Below, in pieces: positions 53,674 to 61,396 of a DNA stretch of 64,000 bases; the stretch's first letter is position 1, and each line of letters opens with the position of its first letter. The stretch comes from Bdellovibrionales bacterium GWA1_52_35 (GTDB lineage Bacteria; Bdellovibrionota; UBA1018), in contig MEPO01000013.1 of NCBI GenBank assembly GCA_001769805.1, positions 62,001 through 126,000 on the forward strand. Direction: 5' to 3'. The notes under the pieces were generated by a model. It was not told the DNA's origin, did no database searches, and saw nothing but the letters and a program-made list of their open reading frames with translations. A program made the position numbers and the translations under genes.

Positions 53674-54880
53674 TCGGAAAGTAAGCTTCAAAGACATTTC
53701 CTTTTCCAGGGATGCTTTCAACCAGCATCACGTTTCCCCCATGGAGCTGCGCAATCTGCTTTGAAATGAATAACCCCAGCCCCATCCCCCCCATCCGGGC
53801 GGTACGCTGAGCTCTCTCAAAAGGGTGAAATATTCTCTCACGATCCTCGAGCGGCACTGCCGGGCCCTGGTCCCGCACCGAAAGCCTGAAGGCGCCGGAG
53901 CTTTCGGCCAGTTTGACCCAGACACTGCCTCCTTCAGGCGAAAAGCGGATGCCATTCATTATCAGATTGGTCACGAGTTCTTCGAACCGTACAGGATCCA
54001 CCCAGGCGGTCAATATGGGGGGGCTTTCCAGTTTCAAAGAAACCCCCGCTTCGGCAGCAATAATATTCATTCTCTGGCTACTGGATTCTTTCAGAATCGA
54101 AGCCACGTCCACTTCCGACGGTTCCACCACGAACCGGCCATTCTGAATCCGGGATACATTCAGCAGGCCGTCGATCAACTCATTGAGGCGCTCAACCTGA
54201 CGAATCACCATTTTGAGAAATGACTGCTGCCGTGCAATTTGTTCACCCTCCGGTTCATCTTTCTTCTGCCGAAGAACGCGCTCCTGAAGCTGCAGAATGC
54301 CGTAAATCGCGGTCAACGGCGTCTTGAGGTCATGGCTCGCAATAGAAAGGAACTGACCTCGCTGAGCGATGATCGATTCTAGCTGTGCAATTTCACCCAG
54401 TTCCGAAAATCTCTGCGCAAGTGCCAACCCGAGAATACCCTGTCGCACGTCCTGCTCATGATCGCCGCCCAACGCGAGCCACCCTGCCTCCTGCTTGATT
54501 TTGGCTTCAGCGCCGCGCCCGTTGAGCCAGCTCTGTATCGAGATTGGAATAATAGTGATCGATCGCGGCGCCCTCAAGCGCCAAAACGGAAAGTTTCTTT
54601 CACCCACCGGAAAAGTCCGCAGATCGCCTGCCTTCGGAGAAGGATCCAGAAGGCTAATTTGCGTTCGGAGAAATTCCTTCAGAGCGGCTTCGGCAGTCTC
54701 TGGAACAAGATCCGGCTCAAAAGTCCCGACCGCGAGCAACTCAGGCTGTCCGGGAACACTGAGCTGGATTGCGGCGAATTGTGCCCCACAGACTTGTGCG
54801 GCCCGTGAAGCGGCGGCCGCGAGCTCCGCCTCACTTTTCGGGAGTGTACTGACATTCCGATAAAACGAAGACAGACGCAT
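53645..54880 (-). CDS. Orphan sensor histidine kinase with GAF-like input domain
   Basis: 411 residues from ATG 54880, close to an AGAGGAAATGGAG purine stretch; the frame reading further to 55099 covers a transcription terminator and is not credible. Residues 1-165 look like a GAF sensor (AELAAAASRAAQVCGAQFAAIQLSVPGQPELLAVG). H-box LSIASHDLKTPLTAIYGILQLQ with phospho-acceptor H183; N-box FEELVTNLIMNGIRFSPEGG; G-boxes VRDQGPAVP and ARMGGMGLGLFISKQIAQLHGG. Cytoplasmic, no membrane helix. No response regulator is near. Its 3' end overlaps terC by 29 bases. Confidence 0.9.
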   Translation of the reverse strand: MRLSSFYRNVSTLPKSEAELAAAASRAAQVCGAQFAAIQLSVPGQPELLAVGTFEPDLVPETAEAALKEFLRTQISLLDPSPKAGDLRTFPVGERNFPFWRLRAPRSITIIPISIQSWLNGRGAEAKIKQEAGWLALGGDHEQDVRQGILGLALAQRFSELGEIAQLESIIAQRGQFLSIASHDLKTPLTAIYGILQLQERVLRQKKDEPEGEQIARQQSFLKMVIRQVERLNELIDGLLNVSRIQNGRFVVEPSEVDVASILKESSSQRMNIIAAEAGVSLKLESPPILTAWVDPVRFEELVTNLIMNGIRFSPEGGSVWVKLAESSGAFRLSVRDQGPAVPLEDRERIFHPFERAQRTARMGGMGLGLFISKQIAQLHGGNVMLVESIPGKGNVFEAYFPIKTVTSLSA

Positions 54881-55022
54881 GGTCTCCATTTCCTCTTGAT
54901 ACCATAAAGATTTGCGTGACCGTTCTGCGTAAAAGGAGGTGCAAGGTGCGCATATTTCAAAATTTCCGGGGCATGCTTTTTGTACTTTGAGAAAGCGTTG
55001 GTCACATCTCGATAAACATCCT

Positions 55023-55124
55023 GCATGACCATTCGAGGAAGTGAGTTGCATCAGCATCAACCGCCCCCGACTGACGCGACCCACCTCGAAGGGGGGCAAG
55101 CTCCGGCTTGCCCCTTTTCTTTTT
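55023..55124 (+). ncRNA. Candidate small RNA, about 100 nt, unknown family
   Basis: A promoter-like pair TTGAGA (54987-54992) and GATAAA (55011-55016) with 18 bases between would start transcription near 55023. The RNA would fold a long hairpin: TTCGAG (from 55033) with CTCGAA (to 55090), inner pairs GTG/CAC and GTTGC/GCGAC, and a C-rich loop. It ends in a strong Rho-independent terminator at 55093-55124. No plus-strand gene lies upstream that this terminator could serve, because terC is blocked by the convergent kinase gene. It matches neither SRP RNA nor tmRNA by eye. Confidence 0.45.
55093..55124 (+). terminator. Strong Rho-independent terminator
   Basis: Nine-base stem GGGGCAAGC/GCTTGCCCC (55093-55101 and 55106-55114), loop TCCG, then TTTTCTTTTT (55115-55124). 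The minus strand has no T-run after the stem, so it acts on plus-strand transcription. Confidence 0.88.
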
Positions 55125-55213
55125 ATACCGGGGACTTAGCGCAATCAAGCGCAGCACTGCATTCGCATTAAATGAAAAAAAGTATTATTCCGATAGAGGA
55201 GTAACGACCCTGT

Positions 55214-56380
55214 ATGGAAACTCCTTTAAAACCTGGCACACCTCCTCCCTCCTCAGCGCGCCCGCAGCAGACGGCGACTCAACCTAAGGCCGCCGCGCGA
55301 CCAGCACCAGCACCTGCTCCCGCACCGGCTCAGACGGCGCGGCACCTGAAGAAAGGCGAGCTGCTTTTCGCGGAGGGCGAAAATTCCAGAGCCATGTATT
55401 TTTTGAAAACAGGAATGCTTCGAATTTTCAAAAAAAAGGGCGAATCCCACATTGAAATCGATACGATTCATTCCGGCCAGGTCGTAGGCGAACTTGCATT
55501 CCTGGACGGCAACCCACGTTCGGCTTCGGGCGAAGCGTTGACCGAGTGCGATCTGGTCGAAGTTTCAGGACCTGTATTCCAGGATGTGCTGACAAAAATG
55601 CCTGACTGGTTGAAAATTCTGCTCAAGACGGTCGTCGCGCGTCTGAGAACCGCGAGCACCCGGATCCGTCAGCTTGAGTCCGCTAGTGTGGCGGTTGATT
55701 ATTCGGACAAAGACGGCAAGCGCAATTCTCATTATGTTTACCTTTCACCGATTGATGTCCTGAAGATCGCCTCAGGAATCCTGCTGGTCTGCGCCCGCAA
55801 TGGTGCGGGCGTTCCGGGCGGCGTCACAGTCCGGGTAGGTTTGCTTCAGAGATACGTGAATCAGATCATGGGAGTTCCGGTCGCAAAGATCACCACCTTC
55901 ATGGATGTACTTGAGCAGGTGAATGTAATCAAAACTTCCAGCGATGGCGACAGCCAGCAAAGCATTCTGCAAGATATCGACTTTCTTGAGCAGCTCATCA
56001 CGTATCTGAACGAAGAAAATCTGCTCGAACCCTCCAAACGCCACGACCTGACCATCCGGGGATTTCTCGTCATGGGCCTGATGGCCAAACACATGGATCA
56101 GTACGGAACTGACCAGGTGACGGGAATGAAGGTTCTGAATATCGCTGAAATCAGGAAAAAGGAAACCACCGCAGCCGGGAAAGAAGCTTTCCGGATTGAG
56201 GAATTCCCGGAGCTCGTCAAGCTGGGCTACGCAACCGGGCTGAACATAAAATCAACTGATGAAATGTTCACCTCGATTAAAGCGGAATTTTTCATGCATG
56301 CTTACCGCCTGCAGCGTCTCGTAGTTTCCATCCAGGCGGTCAACGAACAAAAGCGTAAAGCCGGCTCGATGGGCCGCTAA
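55214..56380 (+). CDS. CRP-like cyclic-nucleotide-binding regulator with extended C-terminus
   Basis: 388 residues with GAGGAG 12 bases upstream. A Pro/Ala-rich disordered start (about 1-38) precedes a cNMP-binding jelly roll (about 40-150: HLKKGELLFAEGENSRAMYFLKTGMLRIFKK, then GQVVGELAFLDGNPRSASGEALTECDLVEV). A winged-helix-like segment follows (VNQIMGVPVAKITTFMDVLEQVNVIKT, about 215-240), then an extra C-terminal helical domain of about 140 residues absent from ordinary CRP/FNR proteins. The PRSAS pocket keeps the phosphate-binding Arg/Ser of cAMP sites. It overlaps the convergent manC gene by 4 bases at the stop. Confidence 0.82.
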   Translation: METPLKPGTPPPSSARPQQTATQPKAAARPAPAPAPAPAQTARHLKKGELLFAEGENSRAMYFLKTGMLRIFKKKGESHIEIDTIHSGQVVGELAFLDGNPRSASGEALTECDLVEVSGPVFQDVLTKMPDWLKILLKTVVARLRTASTRIRQLESASVAVDYSDKDGKRNSHYVYLSPIDVLKIASGILLVCARNGAGVPGGVTVRVGLLQRYVNQIMGVPVAKITTFMDVLEQVNVIKTSSDGDSQQSILQDIDFLEQLITYLNEENLLEPSKRHDLTIRGFLVMGLMAKHMDQYGTDQVTGMKVLNIAEIRKKETTAAGKEAFRIEEFPELVKLGYATGLNIKSTDEMFTSIKAEFFMHAYRLQRLVVSIQAVNEQKRKAGSMGR

Positions 56381-57450
56381 ACCAGATCGGGACGAACCGT
56401 CTTCAGACGGTCCACGATTTTCTTGATATCTTGCGCCTTTTCTTTATGCGCGACCAGAATCGCCTGCCCGTGTTCCACCACGATCAGATCACTCACCCCA
56501 AGGATTGCAACCAGCCTGCCTGGTGCGTCCACGATGTTTCCATCTGACTCAACAGCCAGCAACTCGCCCCCGGTGACTACTCCGCCCTCACGGCGCGCCT
56601 GCAATACATCAGCCGCACCCTCGAGCGAAATCCAGCTGCCAAGATCATCCCAACCGCAGTCGAGCGGAAAGGAAACCACGTTCCGGGCTTTCTCCATGAT
56701 CCCGTAATCAATCGAAGTCGCTGTCATTTGCGGGTAGGCCTTCTGCAGGTCACCACCTGAACTTTCCCAGGCCCTCTTCATCTCCGGCATGAATTCGTCG
56801 AAAGCCTTCAGGATCACATCCGCACGCCAGACAAACATTCCACCATTCCAGAGATAATTCCCTGCCCTCAGGAATTCCTGCGCCCTCTCGGCATTGGGCT
56901 TTTCCACAAATGCATCCACCTTGCGGCAAGTACCACCCGGCAAGGCACTACCGATACGGAGGTAGCCATATCCGGTTTCGGGCCTCGTCGGCTGCACGCC
57001 CAGCGTAACGAGATCATCATGAACCTGTGCCCACTCCGCGGCTGCCCGGACGGAAGTTCTGAATTTTTCCGGCTGGGAAATGTAATGATCCGCCGGCATG
57101 ACCAGCATGATTCCGCGCGGGTCTTTTTCAGCAACGGCGCGCGCCCCCCAATAGACACAAGGCGCGGTATTCCGGCCCTGCGGCTCAGCCAGGATCGTCA
57201 CTTGCGGGGCATTCTGTGCCACTGCTTCGCTGAGAAGCTGGGTCGTGATGATCATCCGGTGTTTCTGTCCCTGGGCTCCGCCCGGCACGAGACCGTCAAA
57301 GCGGTTGAGTGTCTGCGAAAGGAGTGATGGCGCCTGAGGTTCCGAAGCGGAGGAAAACGAGAGAAGCTGCTTGGGACGCCGGGATGTGCTCTTTGGCCAG
57401 AAACGTGTTCCGCTCCCACCCGCAATAATGACGAGAAAAAGGTTGTTCAT
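56377..57450 (-). CDS. manC: Mannose-1-phosphate guanylyltransferase
   Basis: 357 residues. N-terminal nucleotidyltransferase motif VIIAGGSGTRFWPKSTSRRPKQLL, then VTILAEPQGRNTAPCVYWGA, MLVMPADHYI, GYGYLRIG, FVEKPNAERAQEFL, LWNGGMFVWRADVIL and IDYGIMEKARNVVSFPLDCGWDDLGSW are all classic ManC/RfbM. It makes GDP-mannose from mannose-1-phosphate and GTP. The fused C-terminal isomerase domain of bifunctional enzymes is absent; a separate cupin gene immediately upstream supplies that module. It ends by overlapping the CRP-like gene. Confidence 0.94.
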   Translation of the reverse strand: MNNLFLVIIAGGSGTRFWPKSTSRRPKQLLSFSSASEPQAPSLLSQTLNRFDGLVPGGAQGQKHRMIITTQLLSEAVAQNAPQVTILAEPQGRNTAPCVYWGARAVAEKDPRGIMLVMPADHYISQPEKFRTSVRAAAEWAQVHDDLVTLGVQPTRPETGYGYLRIGSALPGGTCRKVDAFVEKPNAERAQEFLRAGNYLWNGGMFVWRADVILKAFDEFMPEMKRAWESSGGDLQKAYPQMTATSIDYGIMEKARNVVSFPLDCGWDDLGSWISLEGAADVLQARREGGVVTGGELLAVESDGNIVDAPGRLVAILGVSDLIVVEHGQAILVAHKEKAQDIKKIVDRLKTVRPDLV

Positions 57451-57458
57451 AAAATCAC

Positions 57459-57845
57459 TCAGGCCTGAGTAGTGCCGGCCCGGCCATAGCCGTCTTCCAG
57501 CCGCACGACGTCTTCAAGAAACGGTGTGGAAACCTCAAAAATATCGCAATCCTCGTTGGCAATCATCCGATGCTTCCGATGCGGTGGAATATGGTGCGCC
57601 TCTCCGGCTGCAAGTTTGACATCCATCATCTCGCCGCGATCGTTTTCGAAAACCAAGGTCATGCTGCCAGACTGGACGAAAATCGTTTCTTCTTTCCTCT
57701 CGTGGTACTGCAACGAGAGCTGATGGCCGCGGTTGATATGAAGAACTTTGCCCACATAATCCGGAGTCTTGGCCCAGATAAGCTCGTAACCCCAAGGCTT
57801 CTGCACTTTTTGAATCGGCTGTTTAGAGGTAATCTCGATAGACAT
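57459..57845 (-). CDS. Cupin, mannose-6-phosphate isomerase type II module
   Basis: 128 residues, a single cupin. KPWGYELIWAKTPDYVGKVLHINRGHQLSLQYHERKEETIFVQSG carries the metal-binding H-x-H-like pair and glutamate (YHERKEE), and HHIPPHRKHRMIA the last histidine. This is the C-terminal domain of bifunctional ManC/AlgA proteins, here encoded separately 8 bases before manC. It likely interconverts fructose-6-phosphate and mannose-6-phosphate, giving the mannose branch for GDP-mannose. Confidence 0.88.
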   Translation of the reverse strand: MSIEITSKQPIQKVQKPWGYELIWAKTPDYVGKVLHINRGHQLSLQYHERKEETIFVQSGSMTLVFENDRGEMMDVKLAAGEAHHIPPHRKHRMIANEDCDIFEVSTPFLEDVVRLEDGYGRAGTTQA

Positions 57846-57860
57846 ATGAAAAGACGCTTA

Positions 57861-58529
57861 TCATCTCACCGCATTAGCGACAATGTAAGAGTCAATCAAG
57901 CCACGAGTCCTGAGTTCCCGGCCGCTGCTTTCCGCGATGTCCTTGCCTGTATACCCGCCTATATAGATCCGATACCAGCGACCACGCCCGGGCAGTTCCA
58001 CGACTCTCATCAAAGGCTTCAGGCCTCCTGCTTCAGCTCTCGAAATCTGTTCGCGGGCAGTTTCTATTTTGGAGTGAGAACCAATCTGGAGTGTGTATTT
58101 TCCGATTGGGGCCGCTCGGGTCACTGCAGCCAGAGATTGCAATGAGGCATCTGCAACTGCATTCTCCGGTTCGGCTAGCGCATTGATTTTTTCGGCCTTG
58201 GACTGCTCGGGCAATTCAACTTGACGCCGGACACTCGCTTTGAGTCCGGTCCGCCCCACTTCGTCATGCGCGGCCTTGTCGAGAACATCATCGGATTCAA
58301 CCTGGGCTCCCCGGTTCTGATCTGCGAGATCCTGGGCAACCGGGACGGGGTCCTCTTCAGTTGCGGCAAGCGTGGCGGCAGCGAACTCGGTCTGAGCCTC
58401 ACCTGCACCAACACGTTTTCCGAGATGAACACCGAGAGTAAATGCAAAAATGGCGACCAAAAGCGCTAAAAGGAGTAAAACTCCCATTTCCTTCCGATCA
58501 TAAATGAAGAGGCGCTGTTTTTGCTGCAT
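57861..58529 (-). CDS. SPOR-domain membrane protein
   Basis: 222 residues from ATG 58529; the promoter places the start here rather than at 58550. One membrane helix (about 17-36: VLLLLALLVAIFAFTLGVHLG), an acidic linker and a C-terminal SPOR domain (about 150-222: GKYTLQIGSHSKIETAREQISRAEAGGLKPLMRVVELPGRGRWYRIYIGGYTGKDIAESSGRELRTRGL). SPOR domains bind peptidoglycan stripped of stem peptides at septa. The long linker contains one EESDP-like tract. Its mRNA is probably leaderless. The gene is divergent from the pseudopilin cluster. Confidence 0.88.
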   Translation of the reverse strand: MQQKQRLFIYDRKEMGVLLLLALLVAIFAFTLGVHLGKRVGAGEAQTEFAAATLAATEEDPVPVAQDLADQNRGAQVESDDVLDKAAHDEVGRTGLKASVRRQVELPEQSKAEKINALAEPENAVADASLQSLAAVTRAAPIGKYTLQIGSHSKIETAREQISRAEAGGLKPLMRVVELPGRGRWYRIYIGGYTGKDIAESSGRELRTRGLIDSYIVANAVR

Positions 58530-58536
58530 TTTCAAT

Positions 58537-58566
58537 ATCATAGCGAGCATTTGCCGGGTCTGTCAA
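58537..58566 (-). promoter_or_regulatory. Sigma70 promoter for a leaderless SPOR-protein mRNA
   Basis: Minus strand: TTGACA (58566-58561), 18-base spacer, TATGAT (58542-58537). The ATG at 58529 starts 8 bases beyond the -10, the normal position of a transcription start, and no ribosome site precedes it. Confidence 0.6.
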
Positions 58567-58713
58567 TTCCCGAGGAAACCCGGAACCTGAATTGGGTCTG
58601 AAAATCGGAGGCCCGATCCGGCTTTCTCAAGAATATCGTTCCAGGAGGTGGTTTTTTGAATCTCACAGGCCCGAAAATTCCATTGAGCCTCGGAACGAAA
58701 GAGGAACCTGAAC

Positions 58714-58875
58714 ATGAAAATGAATAAAAAAGGCCAGGGCTTGACCGAGTACATCACCTTACTGCTGCTGGTTTCAGTTATTTCAATTATTTCCGCAAAG
58801 TCGCTTGGAACGACAATAAAATCAAAAATCCAACAGGCGCGAGAACACATCAACTCAGATCTGTCGATGAACTGA
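58714..58875 (+). CDS. Flp-type IVb prepilin
   Basis: 53 residues with GAGG 11 bases upstream. KKG|QGLTEYITLLLLVSVISIISAK is a type IV prepilin leader: the cut is after G7, then Glu at position +5 (E12), followed by the hydrophobic helix. The short mature chain (46 residues) is typical of Flp pilins. It was too short for simple gene calling. It is the first of a five-gene pseudopilin-like group in tight succession, 7 bases before the TadE-like gene. Confidence 0.82.
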   Translation: MKMNKKGQGLTEYITLLLLVSVISIISAKSLGTTIKSKIQQAREHINSDLSMN

Positions 58876-58882
58876 ACGGCTT

Positions 58883-59206
58883 ATGAATTTCCTCCGGAAG
58901 AGAGAAGCGGGCATGGAAGGTCAGAGCCTGCTTGAATTCAGCGTCAGCCTGCTGGTGATTGTTCCAGTTTTATTGGCTGCGGCGGCCCTGATCCGTTCTG
59001 AGTGGGCCCGGGCACGGTGCGCCTACCAGGTATTCGAAGTCGCGCGGGCCCGGCTGAATTCCCAGCATTCGGGATTCAGTCTCACTCGCCGGGCGAACAT
59101 CGCGATCACCCTTGAGGATACCCCGCAAGAGCTGCACGCCCGGGCTCTTTGCGGGAATATCTCCGAGCAGATACGGTTTCAGAAGCTGGACCATGCGGAA
59201 TTTTAG
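58883..59206 (+). CDS. TadE-like minor pseudopilin
   Basis: 107 residues. MEG|QSLLEFSVSLLVIVPVLLAAAALI has the same G-Q-x3-E leader layout (E at +5) and a membrane helix, then a short periplasmic part (RARCAYQVFEVARARLNSQHSGF). TadE-type proteins serve as minor pilins of Tad secretion/pilus systems. It overlaps the next gene by 14 bases. No TadA, TadB, TadC or secretin gene is in the window. Confidence 0.8.
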   Translation: MNFLRKREAGMEGQSLLEFSVSLLVIVPVLLAAAALIRSEWARARCAYQVFEVARARLNSQHSGFSLTRRANIAITLEDTPQELHARALCGNISEQIRFQKLDHAEF

Positions 59207-59822
59207 CAACCCCGCAGGCTCCCTTCACCTGCCGATGCTCGCTGCCATTCTGATCCTGGTTGTCAGCGGGACAGGCACCTGGGGCTTGCTCAGGAACTGG
59301 AGAGCTTTGGTTGAGACTCAACTGCGTCTGGATCGCTGCATAGGGAGGGTCTCACTTGAGTTCAGGGACCGAATGAACCGGATCACGAAGATCAACTCTG
59401 AAATCACCGGGCTGCGCCTGTCCGTGGCTGCCGCGGCTCTGGAGCCTACCCTCATCCCACCTCTTAAAGCTGCGCTGCAATTCGAAGTTCTCCGCCAGGA
59501 GGCTGAGCTGGCGGTATGGAAGCTCAGACAGCTTCAATGGGTCTCGCGGCAGAGCTGTCTCAGAAAGGGGGAGTGGTTCCTCCCTCTGCCTGGAATGCAC
59601 TGGACTCGTCCCGCGGAAGATCCCCTCGGGCCGCAGCCGCTGGAATGGAACGGGTCTTTGCCGAAGCAGTTCCAGATTGAAGCCGGACATGACTCAAGAA
59701 CGGCAGCTGCCCTGGTATTTCGCCCCGAGGCGGATCCGATGGAAGGACTTTATGGAAAAACGAAATTCTCCGCCCGCTGGGCGATACCGACCAAGCTGCT
59801 TGCAAGGTCAAATTTTCATTGA
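59193..59822 (+). CDS. Pseudopilin-like/Tad-associated secreted protein
   Basis: 209 residues from ATG 59193; the longer frame from 59112 would run deep into the TadE gene. The N-terminus MRNFSNPAG|SLHLPMLAAILILVVSGTGTW resembles a pseudopilin leader but lacks Glu at +5, having Leu/Pro. A helical stretch follows (DRCIGRVSLEFRDRMNRITKINSEITGLRLSVAAAALEP) and a C-terminal domain of unknown fold. It could be a TadG/TadF-like or GspK-like minor component. It overlaps TadE at its start and the 59752 gene by 71 bases at its end. Confidence 0.65.
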   Translation: MRNFSNPAGSLHLPMLAAILILVVSGTGTWGLLRNWRALVETQLRLDRCIGRVSLEFRDRMNRITKINSEITGLRLSVAAAALEPTLIPPLKAALQFEVLRQEAELAVWKLRQLQWVSRQSCLRKGEWFLPLPGMHWTRPAEDPLGPQPLEWNGSLPKQFQIEAGHDSRTAAALVFRPEADPMEGLYGKTKFSARWAIPTKLLARSNFH

Positions 59823-59949
59823 GGGCTGCCTATGGATATCGCTCTTCGGCTTCATCAGTTATGGGCTCTTCTTGGGGTTTCGAAAGGAACTCTCAAATTA
59901 CCATTCCGTTGTTCGGGAATACTCGGACATGGGCACGGAAAGACACTGA
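59752..59949 (+). CDS. Third prepilin-like protein, overlapping both neighbours
   Basis: 65 residues with GGAAGG 6 bases upstream of ATG 59752. LQG|QIFIEGCLWISLFGFISYGLFLGF shows G|Q-x3-E (E at +5) and a membrane helix, as in the Flp and TadE-like proteins before it. It begins inside the preceding gene (71-base overlap) and its 3' half overlaps the beginning of the next gene in another frame (118 bases), so gene callers may choose only one. The conserved leader argues that it is real. Confidence 0.6.
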   Translation: MEKRNSPPAGRYRPSCLQGQIFIEGCLWISLFGFISYGLFLGFRKELSNYHSVVREYSDMGTERH

Positions 59950-60404
59950 CCGGCATCGCCCTTCTTCTTCTTTCATTTTTAATTGCCCAAGGCGCTCATG
60001 AGGCATCACTGAGCACCGGGCGGGGGGAATGGGAAAGACAGCATGCTCCAGGGCTCAAAATCTGGGAATTCGCCTTGGGATCGAGAGGGTATAAGCCGGT
60101 AACCCAGGAATACGCTTTTTTGAAGAAGACTCGTTTCCTCTCGGCCCTCGACAGCTCCGCAAAATTCTGGCTCAGTCCCGAGCAAGCCTGTATCGCGCTT
60201 TTTGAACAGCAGAACGAGACCCCTTCGAAGCTTTTCTGCGCAATCGCGAAGGCAAAATCGGGTGGCTCCTCCGGCTGGGAGCCCATCGGGACCGGGTGGC
60301 CCGGATTTGAAGTTGCCTTGGCTCGGATCGATCAGCTGAATGAAGTCCCAGCCCCGCCCCGCCCCGGCAAAACTTTGAGTGACCCGCGCGAGGTCCGATA
60401 TTGA
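59832..60404 (+). CDS. Secreted protein of the pseudopilin cluster, unknown function
   Basis: 190 residues from ATG 59832 with GAGGG 8 bases upstream. The first 39 residues lie in a frame overlapping the 59752 gene. A hydrophobic segment (about 40-55: TGIALLLLSFLIAQGA) serves as signal or anchor, though far from the N-terminus; a later non-ATG start is possible. The exported part (WERQHAPGLKIWEFALGSRGYKPVTQEYAFLKKT) has no recognised domain, with two cysteines (EQACIAL and KLFCAIA). Its stop overlaps the next start (TTGA). Confidence 0.55.
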   Translation: MDIALRLHQLWALLGVSKGTLKLPFRCSGILGHGHGKTLTGIALLLLSFLIAQGAHEASLSTGRGEWERQHAPGLKIWEFALGSRGYKPVTQEYAFLKKTRFLSALDSSAKFWLSPEQACIALFEQQNETPSKLFCAIAKAKSGGSSGWEPIGTGWPGFEVALARIDQLNEVPAPPRPGKTLSDPREVRY

Positions 60405-61396
60405 CAAAAAGCTCTGAGCAAGGCTTAACTGCGGGGGTGAAAAACCCAAATCCAATGTCGTCCGCCTCTTCCATCCTAACTGTAGGTTCCATGGCCTTTG
60501 ATACGATTCGCACCCCTACCGGAGTGGCAGAATCCGTTCTCGGCGGCTCCGTGAATTATTTCTCCATTGCCGCCTCCTTTTTTGCCCCGGTTCAGGTCGT
60601 GGGTGTGGTTGGCGAGGATTTCCCGAGTACGCATCTGGACTGGCTTGCCTCCCGCCAAATTGACGTGAGCGGAATTGAGGTCGCGCTCGGCAAAACCTTT
60701 CATTGGACGGGTTCCTACGATGGCAACATGAATGAAGCCAAAACCCATTCAACAGCACTCAATGTCTTTGAAAGTTTCAATCCCCAGCTCCAGACCAAGC
60801 ACCGCGATTCTTCTTACCTGTTTCTGGCCAATATCGACCCGGTCCTGCAGCAACGAGTCCTTGACCAGAAAGGCACCTCCAATCTGATCGCCTGTGACAG
60901 CATGAACTTCTGGATCACGGGAAAGCTCGAGGAAGTACGCAAGACTCTCAAGCGCATCGACGTTCTTTGCATCAACGAAGGTGAATCGGTTCTACTTTCC
61001 GGTCAGCGAAATTTGATGGCTGCAGCCACTGCGATCCGGAGCATGGGACCTTCCGTCCTCATTATCAAACGCGGTGAATACGGCGCCTCCCTGTTTACGG
61101 ATCAGGGAATCTTTTTTGCCCCGGCTTTTCCCACTCAAACGGTCGTTGATCCCACGGGAGCCGGCGACAGTTTCGCGGGCGCCTTTATGGGATATCTGGC
61201 CAAAGTCGGTGCGCACCGGGATATGGCCAAAACTGAGCCTGAAAAATGGAACGCCCATTTGCGCCGGGCCGTGATCGCCGGGTGCGTGATGGCAAGCTTC
61301 ACTGTCGAGGATTTCAGCGTTCACCGGCTGATGCGGCTGACGCCGGAAGAACTCAGCAGCCGCATGGATCATTTGTTGAAGATGATGCTCGTCTAA
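60401..61396 (+). CDS. PfkB-family carbohydrate kinase
   Basis: 331 residues from TTG 60401, which has GAGGT upstream and overlaps the previous stop; ATG 60455 is the alternative. VGSMAFDTIRTP and LGGSVNYFSIAASFFAPVQVVGVVGEDFPS (the GG-N-x-A region), CINEGESVLLSG, VLIIKRGEYGASLF and TQTVVDPTGAGDSFAGAFMGYL (anion hole and catalytic Asp) define the ribokinase fold. Substrate unknown; the family phosphorylates sugars or nucleosides. It converges on the GT4 gene with a 4-base overlap. Confidence 0.9.
   Translation: MTKSSEQGLTAGVKNPNPMSSASSILTVGSMAFDTIRTPTGVAESVLGGSVNYFSIAASFFAPVQVVGVVGEDFPSTHLDWLASRQIDVSGIEVALGKTFHWTGSYDGNMNEAKTHSTALNVFESFNPQLQTKHRDSSYLFLANIDPVLQQRVLDQKGTSNLIACDSMNFWITGKLEEVRKTLKRIDVLCINEGESVLLSGQRNLMAAATAIRSMGPSVLIIKRGEYGASLFTDQGIFFAPAFPTQTVVDPTGAGDSFAGAFMGYLAKVGAHRDMAKTEPEKWNAHLRRAVIAGCVMASFTVEDFSVHRLMRLTPEELSSRMDHLLKMMLV

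Noticed and set aside
53645..55099. Longer start of the histidine kinase at 55099
   Set aside because: It would place a strong plus-strand terminator and the small-RNA candidate inside the gene, and the extra 73 residues are cysteine-rich and unlike any kinase input domain.
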